A DNA stretch of 64,000 nt from Symsagittifera roscoffensis. Its lineage: Eukaryota; Xenacoelomorpha; Acoela; Convolutidae. The position numbers and the translations under genes are program-made. Below the pieces are notes generated by a model. That model did not search any database, was not told where the DNA came from, and was given only the letters and a program-made list of their open reading frames with translations. The stretch lies in contig NC_087062.1 of the NCBI RefSeq assembly GCF_963678635.1, positions 8,296,193 to 8,360,192 on the forward strand, written 5' to 3'. Below, piece after piece: positions 41,160 to 52,312 of the stretch (positions are counted from its first letter, which is position 1; every line of letters begins with the position of its first letter).

Positions 41160-44058
41160 AAAGTGAAATTTTAACAACAAAGACCAATTAGTCAAGATGC
41201 GCGAAGTAATGTATAAATAAATATGAATTTGTCAAGTTTTCAGTCAGGCGTTATCATGTCTGCGGCAGGCATGAACATGTTTCACTCAGGTCTGATCATG
41301 TAAGATCCAGGTACGACCATGTCTGTAGAAAAATACGCATGCTCACTTGTGAACAGCCCTGCATAATGGGGGAACAGTCCTGAGAATATTCTCTCCCCTG
41401 CTAAATGGATGATCAGCCGTGAAATGGCACAAAAAGTTCAGTACGGGTTCCGCTTTATTTTATTTTTCTTCGTGAACTATGGTTTTATTATGCTAAATCA
41501 GGCATTGCAAATAAACAATAGATGATCTCAAGTGATTATTATTTAGCAATCCACAATCATGACTCGGTCGATAATCAAAAATTTTCTCAGTATGGACTTT
41601 TTGTTTAACATTTTTTCAAATCCAATTTAGAGTAAGCACAGCGAGCGTCTGCAACAATAAATTGTTAGTTAGCCAGCAAAAGTGACAACAAATGCGCTTC
41701 TGAAGCTTTATTTAGCTCTTCACCTAAACTAAAAATAATTCAAAAAGCTACAAAAAAAATCGAAATGAAAAATTAAAGAAAATAATTTTCTTGAAAAAAT
41801 GTGTTCAAAATTTTTTTGTTTTTTTTTTATAGGAAGAAACTTGTACTTAGCCGAAGCCATCAAACATGCTAGAGGATCTCTTAGTACCTCTTCTTACAAC
41901 AATATCATAATATCATATTTTTTTTGGCTACCTTTTCGGCAACTTCTGTGCTATTTGCTTCTATACTTCTAGCCTCAAGTCTAAGCAGAAAAATTGTCAG
42001 AAAAGTTGTCTAAACTGAAAATTGCTATTTTTAGAAACTCATTAGAATTTCCAAAACAATGGAAGATGAGAGATAAGAGGTTTGAAATAGCTTTTTTGCA
42101 TTGTTAATCTCTGATACAAAAAGTCTGGTTTTATTTGTTTTTTCTGTTTATTAGTATGAAAAGTATCTCGAAAAAAAAAACGTAGAATTCTTTTTTGACG
42201 AGCTTACCAAAAATAAATTTTTGTAGCCAAGTTTCGAGGGTGTGGAAATATTTAATATGGTCTTAAATGGTTAATTTGGTTTAAAAAGGGCGCGAAATAC
42301 TTCATACTATCAACGCATAATCCGGCCCAAAAATTGCTCCAAATTGAACAGGTATGCTGGAAGGTGGCGCCCGTTGTAATCTAGAGTCCAAATGATGAAA
42401 AACAAATGTCTGCCAGTCAGAATTGATAAACTAAAAATCTCAAAAAACTCAAATTTAATTAACTTAATCAAATAAGACCAGGTCATTAAAACTATCATTG
42501 ACCAAATGCGAAGCAATTTACTGATTGACTATTGAATTTTCACGCAATTTTTGACGGAATTTTTTTTATATCATTCAAAAGGTATTGTTGTCTTGAGCTT
42601 AAATTTGAAACTATATTTCACCTGTGATCATTTTTAGTAAAGTTATGAGGGTTTAAAGATTACCATTTTGGCTAATTTGGGACAATTAACGCGCGATATA
42701 TTTCGCGCTATTAACGCGTAAGCTGAGATTTAATCCGTCTTGGAAATCGTTCCAAATTGGTTGAAAGAAGCTTATTTGCCTTAATTGATTTGTTACAAGG
42801 AGCTAAATCTATTTTTTTGTAGTTTATATGGCGCGTGGGGGGATGATTTTTATGTATAATTTTTTTTTTACATTTAATTTGTTAATGATATTTATTTTAT
42901 TACTACTTCATAAACTTTAAAAGGCAGTCGGAACATTCAGGGTTTCGCCCTGATACGAGCAGTCTTGTCTGATATTTTTTACTTTCTGATTTTGAGCGGA
43001 ACTTTTGTGTGAACAGGAACGTCTAACTATTCTTATTACTAGAAAATTATTCATTCCCACAGTCCAAAAATAGTTCGTTCCCATGCCGGCTGTTCGAATT
43101 CGTAAATAACTGTATGCTAAATAAATCACTTTGAATTTTAAATAGCGTGTGGCAGTTGAGTTTCAAAAAAGAGGAACGTTTTTCTAAAATGATATTTTTT
43201 TCTTAAAATGAAAGTTTCATCATTTTATTGAAATCGAATACAACTTCAAATAGTTTCAAAGGCGGTCGAAGCATTCAAAACGTCGCCCTGATTCGAGCAG
43301 TATTGTACTTAGTTTGGTACAGGCTTATGAGTCGAAGGTAAGCAAAGATTGGCAAGTAAATACAATCTTTATTGCTTGTTGAATAAACCTATAAGTTCGA
43401 ATCATATTTTTGATTTTCTGAATTGACCCGAATGATTTTGTATAAATTATATTTGAACTCAAAAGACGGATCCCTGGCCTTGAAAATTTAATTTTTTACT
43501 ATAGAGAGTTGAAAAAAGTTGGAACAGACAGGATTAATTAAAAAGCGCAAATAATCTAATTCAGAAAACTTTTGCTTGAAAAACTAACTTTTTAGACAGA
43601 AAATATGACTCAAGGTCACCAAAACTTCAAATTTGTTTGCAAAAAATGCTCAAAAGATTGCTCTTTTTAATTATTTCTGTCTGTTCCACTTTTTTGCTAC
43701 TATTTACATGTTCACATCAATATGTGTATGTCTTAATCGCGTTGCACAATATTAGCTCAAAATACGTTAAGAGTATCCTATCCAACTACTTATTGGACTA
43801 ATATCCATAATCTGACAGATATTTTCTTGCATCATCTGACAGATAGTGGCTGATCTATCTCAATATACGTCAATTGGTTTTGATTATCTGTCAAAATAGC
43901 TTTCTATATTCTATTTGGAAATGATTATTGACGCTAAAGGATGTCAAATTTGCTGCTTCATTATTTTTCAAAAATTAATGAGCTCCAAGGAAGCTAATTC
44001 CGTTTCATGGAACCTAGTGTTTGAATTAACTAAATCATACTCAGTACCAGGGGGCATA
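41160..44058. other. Intergenic DNA, no supported gene
   Basis: AT-rich. A ~60-bp motif (ttt(a/c)aaaggc(a/g)gtcg...cgccctgat(a/t)cgagcagt) occurs at ~42918 and ~43257. No ORF with support. Confidence 0.4.
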
Positions 44059-44536
44059 TGCTCGCTAATCTCCAAACGAAAATAATTGCATCCAAATTCG
44101 TAAATTAATAAGAGATATTTATCGGTAAATAACTCAGGCAATAGATAAATTTCGGTATTTTTCTATTGATCAGGACATCATACAGCATCTGAGCGTTTTT
44201 GGTACAAATCGGCGCAAGCTAGCCACAAGGACCGGTCGGTAATGTCCTTGAGACAAATTGCTCTTTTTGGCGGTCAACCTTAATCAAGGCTGAACCGAAT
44301 TAGAACCAAAAAACAGTTAAAATAGGATGTAACCCCCGTTTTTAGTATATTAATACATGGGCAGGTGGGGGACTCGAACCTACGTCAACTGTTAACCTAT
44401 ATAATCGGCGTTAGCTTAGGCCACTCGGCCAACTGTGCTTATTGTTGGTACATTTTGGTTCAGTTTTATGCATTTATACTATTGTTTTATATGCATCTAT
44501 ACTCTACATTCTATACTCTACATTTGCATTGCAACA
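44059..44536 (-). repeat. 3' LTR (478 bp)
   Basis: Nearly identical to 53224-53711, lacking an ~10-bp segment (catttttagc region). Contains the tRNA-like sequence. The pol stop codon at 44518-44520 lies inside it. Confidence 0.95.
44359..44438 (-). other. tRNA-like Pol III promoter in 3' LTR
   Basis: Minus strand carries TGGCCGAGTGG (A box) and GGTTCGAGTCC (B box) about 50 nt apart with a long variable region, like a class II (Leu/Ser) tRNA. The acceptor and T stems pair poorly, so it is a tRNA-derived relic rather than a working tRNA. Confidence 0.6.
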
Positions 44537-47500
44537 TCCTCCCCCCCTGAAGAAGGAAGAACCGGAGCGAGCTTAACGGTCGGCCGCGTGACTTCACGGG
44601 TTGCGGTCCTGACAAGGGCGGATCGGGCGCAACCGTCCTGTCCGTAGTTTAGCTTGACGATTCGGGCGAGAGGGTAGTACCCACGCGGACTATCAGGCTC
44701 AATCACCCACACGAGATCGCCTGTTTTAAGAGTGAAGTCAGAATGAGTGTGCCACTTGACACGCTTATTCAGCGAGGGAACATATTCTCGAAGCCAACGA
44801 GACCAAATCGCGTTAGCATATGACTGCGCTCGCACGTACCTTTTCTTGTGATCGAAGTGCTCCCCGCGTAAAAGCGAAGGAAAGCTTGTGGCATGTTGTC
44901 CAAGCAAAAAATGGTTTGGGGTTAACGCTTCTAACTCACGTGAATCGGTACTAACGGAAGTGATTGGCCTCGAATTCAAAGCCTGTTCAACTAAGCAGAG
45001 TGTTGTTCCTAACACCTCTTCAGTGACTCGCCTACTGCCTAGGATATCGTACAGCACGCGCTTCACGCTTCGGACGAGGCGTTCCCAGGAGCCGCCATGA
45101 TGGGGTGCGCCTGGCGGGTTAAATTTCCAAGTAACACCTTTGTGTGCAAAAATGGTCGGAGCCATGCCATTCCAGCTCTTGATGCAGGCAAGTAATTCCT
45201 TTTCCGCACCAACGAAGTTCGTGCCATTATCCGACCAGATTGTGCTTGGCGTACCACGGCGCGCAACGAACCGTTCAATGCCCATGACACACGAACTGGT
45301 GTCCAGAGACGGTACAATCTCAAGGTGTACAGCCCTGGTGGTGAGGCAAGTAAAAAGAAATCCCCATCTTTTTTCCGTGCTTCTGCGAACCGGAACGTAA
45401 AGCGGTCCAAAGTAATCCACACCCGTATGATTGAAGGGTGGTTGCTTGTATCCGAGACGTTCGACCGGTAAATCAGACATAATTGGCTGGATGGTGCTTG
45501 CTTTGCGTTTACGGCATGTTACACATTGATTTTCGATAGACCGCAGTAGTCGACGCAACCCAAGTATTGCATATTTCATATTTAAAACGGAGCGCATGTA
45601 ATCCAATCCTTGATGAAAATGCTTATGGTGGAGGCTGCGGGCCACCAAACGAACTAAGGTATGTCGGGCGTCGAGTATTATTGGGTGCTTAGTATCAAAC
45701 TCGGTATTCACTAAGCGCACAATCCGTCCGGTGGAACGAATGATACCAGCGGGACCGATAAATGGCGAGTATGTGGCAATTTTACTACTATTCTTAATAG
45801 GTTTGCCAGCGGTGAGTGCTTTTAACTCAACTGGAAAGGATTCCATCTGAGCAAGATGAATCAGTTTGCTTTCTGCAATATCAAGTTCAGTAGGGTCGGT
45901 GATTCGTAGGTCTTTACCACGAAAATGCTTATGTGAAGGCAACACCCTCAACATAAAAGCGACTACTCGCTTATATCTTGTAAAGGAACTGAACCTTTCC
46001 CAATTGAACCCGTGTTCGGGATGTTTGATTGATGTGACATCGGTGACGAAGGAAGATGATGTCTCCAAGCAATTATCAACATCACAAGAAGGACCCTTCA
46101 AACGAATTTTATTGATTACACGTTCGTCGGGTATAAACGGCCAATCAGTAGTCCTGAGAATGCTCGGACCAATAACCCAGCTGCTATTCTTGAGGGCTTC
46201 CGAAGAAATCCCCCGCGTACCGGTATCAGCTGGATTATCGCCGCTCAGAACATGGTGCCACTCATCAATAGTGGTCGACTCGAGGATTTCGCCGACACGA
46301 TTAGCGACGAATACAGGTAATTTTTCAGTGGAGTTTAGCCACTGCAAAACTGTTGTACTATCTGTCCACATAAAGACATGATTAATAGAGACGGTAAGTG
46401 CGGTCAGTATATCATCTTTTAGTCGTGTGGCGAGCAGAGCAGCTTGAAGCTCTAGCTTCGGTATAGATAGCGCTTTCATGGGCGCAACGCGAGCTTTACC
46501 AAAGATGAAGGATATTTGAGTTTTATGCGAGCTCGCGAGTCGCGCACGCAAAAATCCAACAGCACAGAAAACGTCCTGCGAGCTATCACCGAACATGTGG
46601 AGCTCAATTTGATCAACAGGCTCTGTGAAGTAACAACGGGGAATAGTCAATTGCACTAAGAGAGGGAGACCGGAGTGCCACTCGAGAAACTTATCTCTTA
46701 TGTCTTCTGGCAATTCGTCGTCCCAACTTTGACCACTGATTTTCCAAATATCTTTCAGTAAAAGGCGGGCCCTAACTGTGTATGGAGCTACTAGCCCAAC
46801 AGGGTCAAACACAGAAGAGACGAAACTCAAGACGGTTCGTTGAGTTATTGCTTTATCGAGAGGACGATCCACGCCTCTGCTAACAACCAATGTGTCTTTC
46901 ACATGGTCCCACTTAAGACCTAAGACGTGTGATGGTTGTTCGGCACCGTTACATATTTCCTTGATGGGTGAAGATGAGGTTTCGGATTCCTCGGGGTTCA
47001 TTGCTGAAGTGATTTCATCAGCATTACTGACAAATTTAGTCAAATTAAATCCTCCCAATTTTAGTAAGGAAACCAAATCGCGACTAGTTTTAATTGCTTG
47101 GGTAACGATCTCGAATGAATCCAAGTAATCGTCCATGTAAAATTTTTCATTTACGACTGAGGCGGCCTCAGGGTATGTGGACATATTATCAGTTGCTGTT
47201 TTTCGCAACGCGAAATTGGCGCACGTAGGCGAATCTCGTGCGCCGAATATATGGCGAGTGTACTGATGAACTACCACATCGGAAGTGGTATCCTCCCGCC
47301 ACAAAAAACGGAGCGAAATTTGATCGCGGGCAAGGACTCCTACCTGGAGGAACATACCCTCTATATCCGCGGAGACGGCGTACTTATGTTGACGGAATCG
47401 CAAAAGCACAAAAATTAAATTTTGGAGTAGGTCAGGACCCACCAATAAGGACTTATTTAAGGATGTGCCGTGAAACTTAGAAGCCCCATTAAGGACTCGG

Positions 47501-48099
47501 CGCACCTTACCCGGCTTATTCGGATTTACGACGGGATGGTGTGGAAGATACCACTCGCGATCGGAACGCTTACGTGGATCATGCGGTTCGACGGTAACGA
47601 CATAGCCTTTCCTAATGTCCTCTCTAATGGTTTCCGCGTATCTTTCGCGCAGCTCAGGGTCTTTACTTAACCTTCTCTCCAATGATTTAAATTGGGCGAG
47701 TGACGAGTAATAATTGTTTGGTAGACTGGCATTACTATCAATCCAAAGCATAGGCACAATGTATCTTTCGCCATTGTGAACGGTTTCAGAATTGAGGATG
47801 GATAAAGCATGTTTATCCGCGGCGGAACGGGAATCGACTTGTTTGAAAGCACCATACGATTCCAACTCGTACCAGGATTTTATCTGGTCGGTCAGAGAAG
47901 AATCTTCAACAACACACTTGAAACACGAAGAAGTAGAATTACCGGACGGCGGCAACGGACCACTTAAGACCCAACCTATCGGTAGGCGAACGGAACACGG
48001 TGAGTTTTTATCATCTCCCAAGATGAACTCAATGGGTCTAACGGCATGGTAGTAGTCTTGTCCGATAATAACTTCAACTAATAACTTCAACGTCCTCAT
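44518..48099 (-). CDS. BEL/Pao Pol: protease end, RT, RNase H, integrase (1193 aa)
   Basis: The N-terminus (VIIGQDYYHAV, ILGDDKNSPCSVRLPIGWVL) is the end of the A17-type protease. RT carries FYMDDYLDS near residue 320. An RNase H-like region (LHMFGDSSQDVFCAVG, KLELQAALLATRL, WTDSTTVLQWL) spans ~495-610. An HHCC-type zinc motif (HHKHF...CVTCRKRK) precedes the integrase core (GVDYFGPLYV, WSDNGTNF, APHHGGSWERLVRSVK). The C-terminal DUF5641-type segment has GDLVWVIEPDSPRGYYPLAR. It overlaps the end of the gag ORF by 26 nt in another frame, next to a 13-bp tandem duplication. All catalytic regions look uninterrupted. Confidence 0.93.
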   Translation of the reverse strand: MRTLKLLVEVIIGQDYYHAVRPIEFILGDDKNSPCSVRLPIGWVLSGPLPPSGNSTSSCFKCVVEDSSLTDQIKSWYELESYGAFKQVDSRSAADKHALSILNSETVHNGERYIVPMLWIDSNASLPNNYYSSLAQFKSLERRLSKDPELRERYAETIREDIRKGYVVTVEPHDPRKRSDREWYLPHHPVVNPNKPGKVRRVLNGASKFHGTSLNKSLLVGPDLLQNLIFVLLRFRQHKYAVSADIEGMFLQVGVLARDQISLRFLWREDTTSDVVVHQYTRHIFGARDSPTCANFALRKTATDNMSTYPEAASVVNEKFYMDDYLDSFEIVTQAIKTSRDLVSLLKLGGFNLTKFVSNADEITSAMNPEESETSSSPIKEICNGAEQPSHVLGLKWDHVKDTLVVSRGVDRPLDKAITQRTVLSFVSSVFDPVGLVAPYTVRARLLLKDIWKISGQSWDDELPEDIRDKFLEWHSGLPLLVQLTIPRCYFTEPVDQIELHMFGDSSQDVFCAVGFLRARLASSHKTQISFIFGKARVAPMKALSIPKLELQAALLATRLKDDILTALTVSINHVFMWTDSTTVLQWLNSTEKLPVFVANRVGEILESTTIDEWHHVLSGDNPADTGTRGISSEALKNSSWVIGPSILRTTDWPFIPDERVINKIRLKGPSCDVDNCLETSSSFVTDVTSIKHPEHGFNWERFSSFTRYKRVVAFMLRVLPSHKHFRGKDLRITDPTELDIAESKLIHLAQMESFPVELKALTAGKPIKNSSKIATYSPFIGPAGIIRSTGRIVRLVNTEFDTKHPIILDARHTLVRLVARSLHHKHFHQGLDYMRSVLNMKYAILGLRRLLRSIENQCVTCRKRKASTIQPIMSDLPVERLGYKQPPFNHTGVDYFGPLYVPVRRSTEKRWGFLFTCLTTRAVHLEIVPSLDTSSCVMGIERFVARRGTPSTIWSDNGTNFVGAEKELLACIKSWNGMAPTIFAHKGVTWKFNPPGAPHHGGSWERLVRSVKRVLYDILGSRRVTEEVLGTTLCLVEQALNSRPITSVSTDSRELEALTPNHFLLGQHATSFPSLLRGEHFDHKKRYVRAQSYANAIWSRWLREYVPSLNKRVKWHTHSDFTLKTGDLVWVIEPDSPRGYYPLARIVKLNYGQDGCARSALVRTATREVTRPTVKLAPVLPSSGGEDVAMQM
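44537..44550 (-). promoter_or_regulatory. Polypurine tract
   Basis: Minus strand TCAGGGGGGGAGGA abuts the 3' LTR and would prime plus-strand DNA synthesis. It is also coding, within the last codons of pol. Confidence 0.8.
48066..48091. repeat. 13-bp tandem duplication at the gag/pol junction
   Basis: taataacttcaac occurs twice head to tail (48066-48078, 48079-48091). Because 13 is not a multiple of three it shifts the frame; the gag stop (48074-48076) falls within it, and the pol frame opens just upstream. Most likely a recent slippage mutation splitting one gag-pol ORF; a frameshifting site is the alternative. Confidence 0.85.
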
Positions 48100-51000
48100 A
48101 AGTATATTGAATGGGCTTAATAGGTGCTAATTGTGGATATTTATTCTGCAAATCAGCAATATTGATTAATTCGGAACCAATCCGAATGTTGTCTTTAACA
48201 TATGCACAGAGAGAAAATACGAAATCACTATTGTTCGGCTCGGAGGAAACTGTAAACTTGACCCTCTGAGTCTCAACAACGGTGGTCGAATTGAAACCAC
48301 TAATTGACAAGTTAACGGGCTCCCCTACTAAGCCGAGACGGTTTACGAGTGACGAAGACACCCAGGAGTGAGTCGATGCACTATCACAAAGAACCAACGT
48401 CAGGAGACTGGTTACATCCGAGGATACACCAAGTGTTGCAATTGGCAACAACCCTTTAGAAGATTCAATGTCATGTACATCACTAACAGCGGCATGGGTG
48501 GAAGTGTTTGTATTCTCCTTGGATTTGTTTGTTCCAGCCTTATTCGAGACCTTCGAATTTTCCTTCCGAGGAAATATTCTTTCGGCTCCATGGAGCAAGA
48601 CATTATGTGTGCTATCACACTCTGGCTTCGGGCACTTTTTTGCTCTATAACATTGCCGGAAACTATGATTGCCATTGAGACAAGCGAAGCAAAGTTTCTG
48701 TTCAGCTACGTATTTTGCTCGCTGAGTAGCATTCTTTTCCTTAAAAACAGCACAATTCCACAATGCATGACTACCCTTACACAAAACGCACGGCGGAAAC
48801 TTAGACTTATCCTGAGCCTTACTAGTTACCTGGCTATTGGCTGCAAAAACTTTGGTTGTTTTTGGCTTAACTGGTTCTTCGTTTTTTGCCTTAGAGCTGA
48901 GTAAACGTAATCTTTCATGCCCCTCGGCCTTTTCTTTCAACCAGTTGTTAAAGTCTAAGAGTGTTGGTCGCTGCCAATTATGTCTAACAGTATGCATTGA
49001 CCAAGCCTCCTTGAGGTTAGGCGGAAGTTTACTAACAGCTTGGTTTAACAGGTTAACACTCTTTAGATCATCGTTGAAAGACAATGATTTGAAAACTGCT
49101 ACGAGGCCAGATATGGCAGAGGAGAAACTAATGACATTTTCCGAATTGTGCATCTTAAGTGGAGGAAAAGTATTCAGCTTATCAAGATGCGCACCAACAA
49201 TGGCATGTGGTTGCCCAAACTTCCGTTGCAAGGTGGCCAGTGCATCCTTGTACATAACGCCACTATAACTAAACTCCGCAATTGCGGTTTTTGCTTTGCC
49301 TGTGACGAGCGTTTTTAAGTATGTCAATTTCGTATCATCGGTGAGAACAGCGGAATCAACGGTGGACTTAAACTGACCAAACCATTCGTGCCAGTTTAAC
49401 GGGTTGCCGTCAAACTGGGCTAACTTCCATTCAGGAAGATGATCTTTGCGGCTATGCATCAATAATTCCGCCAATTCACGAGCGGAGAGCGGTCGATCCG
49501 ATGAACAACCTTGGTTCGGATAAGCGGGAGACGGTGCGTAGTCTTCGTTGACTGGCTGATAACCAGTATTAGTTTGATTGACAAAATGCGGAACATGTTG
49601 TGGATGAACTGGGGGAGTATTAAAATACACAGTCCCACCACTAGTATACGGAGCGGCGGTGTTACACGATGGGACAATAGTTGTCACATTAGAAAAAATG
49701 TTTCCAGCATTACAACACTGAGCAGGCGTGACGATTGGAGTTGTAGCTGCCAATCGCCATAAGTTTGCATCACTTGTGTAGTAATCGTTGATATTAGGTG
49801 ACACAGTATGCGGAACAAAGGGAAGTTTATGTTGCGTCTGGACTGGCGCTGCATGGCAATTAGGTGCCGAAAAGAAAACCGGCGTTGGGTTTACTCCAGA
49901 AGATGAGAAGCCACCACCAGCAAATGCAGGCGACAAAGAAACAAAACCAGAACCGGGTTGGGCCGGTAACATTGGGACAGGTAATGATTCCGGTTGCGCG
50001 ATGGCAAAACTACCATTAGTTATGTTTGAACTCATGGTCTGTAAAGGAACAGCAGACGGTGGTGACACGTGTGCAATAGAATGCATATTGTTAACTGGGA
50101 ATGGAACAGAGGCTGGAAATGAAACAGAAGCTTGCAATGGCAAACGGCTTGCACTGCCAAATTGAGGCATAGCCCGATGTCCATAACTATGGATTCCAGG
50201 GTCACTCAATGCTGTGTGCTCATGGTTATGACTATTACTAGTGTGAATTGCATGAGCAAGGAGGGCGGAAGTCGTCGGTCCTGACGAAATGGGTACATGA
50301 GTGAAGGCCTGCAAACCTGGCGCACTAGCAACGTCGGGAGGTGCTTGTGAACTAACAGAGTCTACCCAATCATTAGTTCGATCGGTTGCTACCTTTGAAA
50401 TAGGTTGACTTACTCCTGTTAAGTTACTTTCCGCTACCTTCTCGCTAACCTCAGATGAACTGTCCTCAAGTTCAAACGCTTTCAATTCCATTTCAATTAG
50501 TTGCTTTTTATGATTTTCAGCCAATTGCTCTAGTTCCAGCTGACTTTGTTCGAACTTAAGACGGTTCTCTTGCTCTTTAAGTCTTAAAGATACTTGATAC
50601 TGCCTTTCCAGCTCCTCATGGCGTCGTTTTACTAAAGCTAACTCATGCCGTTTCTCACTTGATGACATAGTGCGAACAGTCGACGTATGACGAGTGGAAG
50701 CAGATTTATCAGACTTATGTGAGTCAAGCTTTCTACTATCCTTAGACTTATTAGAGACCTTAGACCTGTTTTCAGATACTCGTGCTGCTGAATCACTTGT
50801 TTTGTGCGAGTGTGAGGATGTCTCAGACCTAGTTTGTTGTAAAGATCCCTTGCTCCCTGTAATGCCGGCTGCTGGAAATGACGAAGGTTCAAGGCTCATC
50901 TTGTAACTCTGAGCTTCGTGCATTACTTTATCGTTCATTTCGGTTACTTTCTGAAGCCAAAGGTCTTGCTGAGCAATAATTTTTTCAGGATTTTCCGTTT

Positions 51001-51217
51001 TTCCCGCTAACCTAATTAATTGCTCATTGACGTCGACAGCTTTTTCCAACGCAATTTTACATTTGTAAACAGCATTATCAATTTTTGTAGTGCGACTATT
51101 ATTCTCAATGTACTCAAGTAATAATGAGTGACCTTTAAGCAGCTCATTTTCTAGATTTAGACGGGTTTCGAATAACTTGCGTATCTTACTTTGAAATTTT
51201 TCGTCCATGTTTTTCAC
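48074..51217 (-). CDS. BEL/Pao Gag and protease N-terminus (1047 aa)
   Basis: ATG start. The N-terminal ~270 residues are helical with a coiled coil (HEELERQYQVSLRLKEQENR onward) and Ser/Lys-rich sequence. A long Ser/Pro/Thr-rich middle follows. A DUF1759-type Gag core starts near residue 610 (LPEWKLAQFDGNPLNWHEW). Zinc-knuckle-like cysteines follow (CVLCKGSHALWNC, CFACLNGNHSFRQC). The C-terminus begins the aspartic protease with LCDSASTHSWVSSSLVNRLG, where DSG/DTG is usual. The frame closes at the 13-bp duplication. Confidence 0.9.
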   Translation of the reverse strand: MKNMDEKFQSKIRKLFETRLNLENELLKGHSLLLEYIENNSRTTKIDNAVYKCKIALEKAVDVNEQLIRLAGKTENPEKIIAQQDLWLQKVTEMNDKVMHEAQSYKMSLEPSSFPAAGITGSKGSLQQTRSETSSHSHKTSDSAARVSENRSKVSNKSKDSRKLDSHKSDKSASTRHTSTVRTMSSSEKRHELALVKRRHEELERQYQVSLRLKEQENRLKFEQSQLELEQLAENHKKQLIEMELKAFELEDSSSEVSEKVAESNLTGVSQPISKVATDRTNDWVDSVSSQAPPDVASAPGLQAFTHVPISSGPTTSALLAHAIHTSNSHNHEHTALSDPGIHSYGHRAMPQFGSASRLPLQASVSFPASVPFPVNNMHSIAHVSPPSAVPLQTMSSNITNGSFAIAQPESLPVPMLPAQPGSGFVSLSPAFAGGGFSSSGVNPTPVFFSAPNCHAAPVQTQHKLPFVPHTVSPNINDYYTSDANLWRLAATTPIVTPAQCCNAGNIFSNVTTIVPSCNTAAPYTSGGTVYFNTPPVHPQHVPHFVNQTNTGYQPVNEDYAPSPAYPNQGCSSDRPLSARELAELLMHSRKDHLPEWKLAQFDGNPLNWHEWFGQFKSTVDSAVLTDDTKLTYLKTLVTGKAKTAIAEFSYSGVMYKDALATLQRKFGQPHAIVGAHLDKLNTFPPLKMHNSENVISFSSAISGLVAVFKSLSFNDDLKSVNLLNQAVSKLPPNLKEAWSMHTVRHNWQRPTLLDFNNWLKEKAEGHERLRLLSSKAKNEEPVKPKTTKVFAANSQVTSKAQDKSKFPPCVLCKGSHALWNCAVFKEKNATQRAKYVAEQKLCFACLNGNHSFRQCYRAKKCPKPECDSTHNVLLHGAERIFPRKENSKVSNKAGTNKSKENTNTSTHAAVSDVHDIESSKGLLPIATLGVSSDVTSLLTLVLCDSASTHSWVSSSLVNRLGLVGEPVNLSISGFNSTTVVETQRVKFTVSSEPNNSDFVFSLCAYVKDNIRIGSELINIADLQNKYPQLAPIKPIQYTYEDVEVIS

Positions 51218-51301
51218 AAATTGACAATATTCTACGGAAGCTCACTTATAGAAAACAATCAATAAAATGAGATACTGTTTTGGTACGTAATCAAATTTGC
51301 A

Positions 51302-51946
51302 TTAGTAAATCAACATTAGCTTACAAGACGGGGGAACTTGACGTCTCAAAGCTTCTACCTGAAGCCTATTTCTTATAGCTTTCCGAGCTTTGAGGGGTAA
51401 GCGGTTTCGCTTCTTACGTGTCTTAAGGATGTTAAGATTAGCGCTATAACGCCTTAGAAGGAGGAGAGTCTTTAACTCAAGGGAAGGAGGCTGGTGAAGC
51501 TCTTTGTACTTCTCAATTAGTACCTGGTCCTTAGCCTTACGCTTAGAGATAAAGTCTTTAACGACGTTGAGAACGAGAATACCTGTTGAACCTAAACTTT
51601 CCTCTATATCCTCGGTTCCGTTCCGTCTACAGTATACGATCGCACAAATGTTTGTCCTATACCTTAATAACAAATTGACAAGTTGCTCACTACTCAGCTT
51701 GCGGTTATTGTTGCTGCGGTGCCTACTTATCGAGTTATTAATGGCGTCGTGCCAAATTACAAGGTCGTTACGGTGCGACAAGTAGTGATGAAGGTAGTAC
51801 TGTATCGTTTTCTGAGAGTCCCTAGCGTTAAAGTTCAAACTTAAACCTGGCTTCGTAAAGCAAGTATCTTTGACGCGCTTCTGGGACGGAGCGGGAAGTT
51901 TTCGGAGCGCGTGATCCAAAGAACTAGCTCCTAGGATGAATACCAT
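51302..51946 (-). CDS. Extra ORF upstream of gag, SGNH-hydrolase-like pattern, 214 aa
   Basis: From the first ATG the frame reads MVFILGASSLDHALRKLP. The open frame extends upstream to 52039 without another ATG, so a spliced or unusual start is possible. Features suggesting an SGNH/GDSL-type Rossmann-like fold: a hydrophobic strand ending GASS (block I-like), NDLVIWHDAINNSIS (block III-like GxND position), and NICAIVYCRRNGTED (later strand). The C-terminus is very basic (KTRKKRNRLPLKARKAIRNR), which could bind nucleic acid. Not part of the standard BEL gag-pol set. Function is unproven and the catalytic His is not identified. Confidence 0.5.
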   Translation of the reverse strand: MVFILGASSLDHALRKLPAPSQKRVKDTCFTKPGLSLNFNARDSQKTIQYYLHHYLSHRNDLVIWHDAINNSISRHRSNNNRKLSSEQLVNLLLRYRTNICAIVYCRRNGTEDIEESLGSTGILVLNVVKDFISKRKAKDQVLIEKYKELHQPPSLELKTLLLLRRYSANLNILKTRKKRNRLPLKARKAIRNRLQVEALRRQVPPSCKLMLIY

Positions 51947-52015
51947 ACACTTGGGGGACCTATGCGACGGCTTCGTTACGCTTAAGTACCAATGGGGTTG
52001 GAAAATTAAGTAGGT

Positions 52016-52312
52016 CGGTTGAACTCCAACAACACACACGGAGTAAACCTGAGGATGAAAGAATTCAACTTAACTCACTTAAAATCACCGTACCTGACCA
52101 CTTAACTTTACTGTCACGCAAGGAAGTCAATAATCTGACGGGCTGAAACGGCTTTGTTTTACTCGAAGCGAACTGGCTTTCAGTTTCACCAATGGTGGGT
52201 GGGGGATCAGGCAAATTGGTTAAGTTCCAACAACACACGCGGAAGAAACCTGAGGATGAAAAAACTCAACTTAATTTGCCTGATATTTCGCTACCAGACC
52301 ACTTAACATAAG
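52016..52312 (-). repeat. Two ~95-bp leader repeats ~196 bp apart
   Basis: 52016-52108 and 52212-52312 share (c/t)aa(c/g)tccaacaacacac, aaacctgaggatgaaa and gaccacttaac. They flank the 5' end of the extra ORF. Confidence 0.7.

Noticed and set aside
44365-44550. Plus-strand ORFs in the LTRs (MGDSNLRQLLTYIIG...)
   Set aside because: Antisense to the LTR tRNA-like region, with start not ATG; no support.
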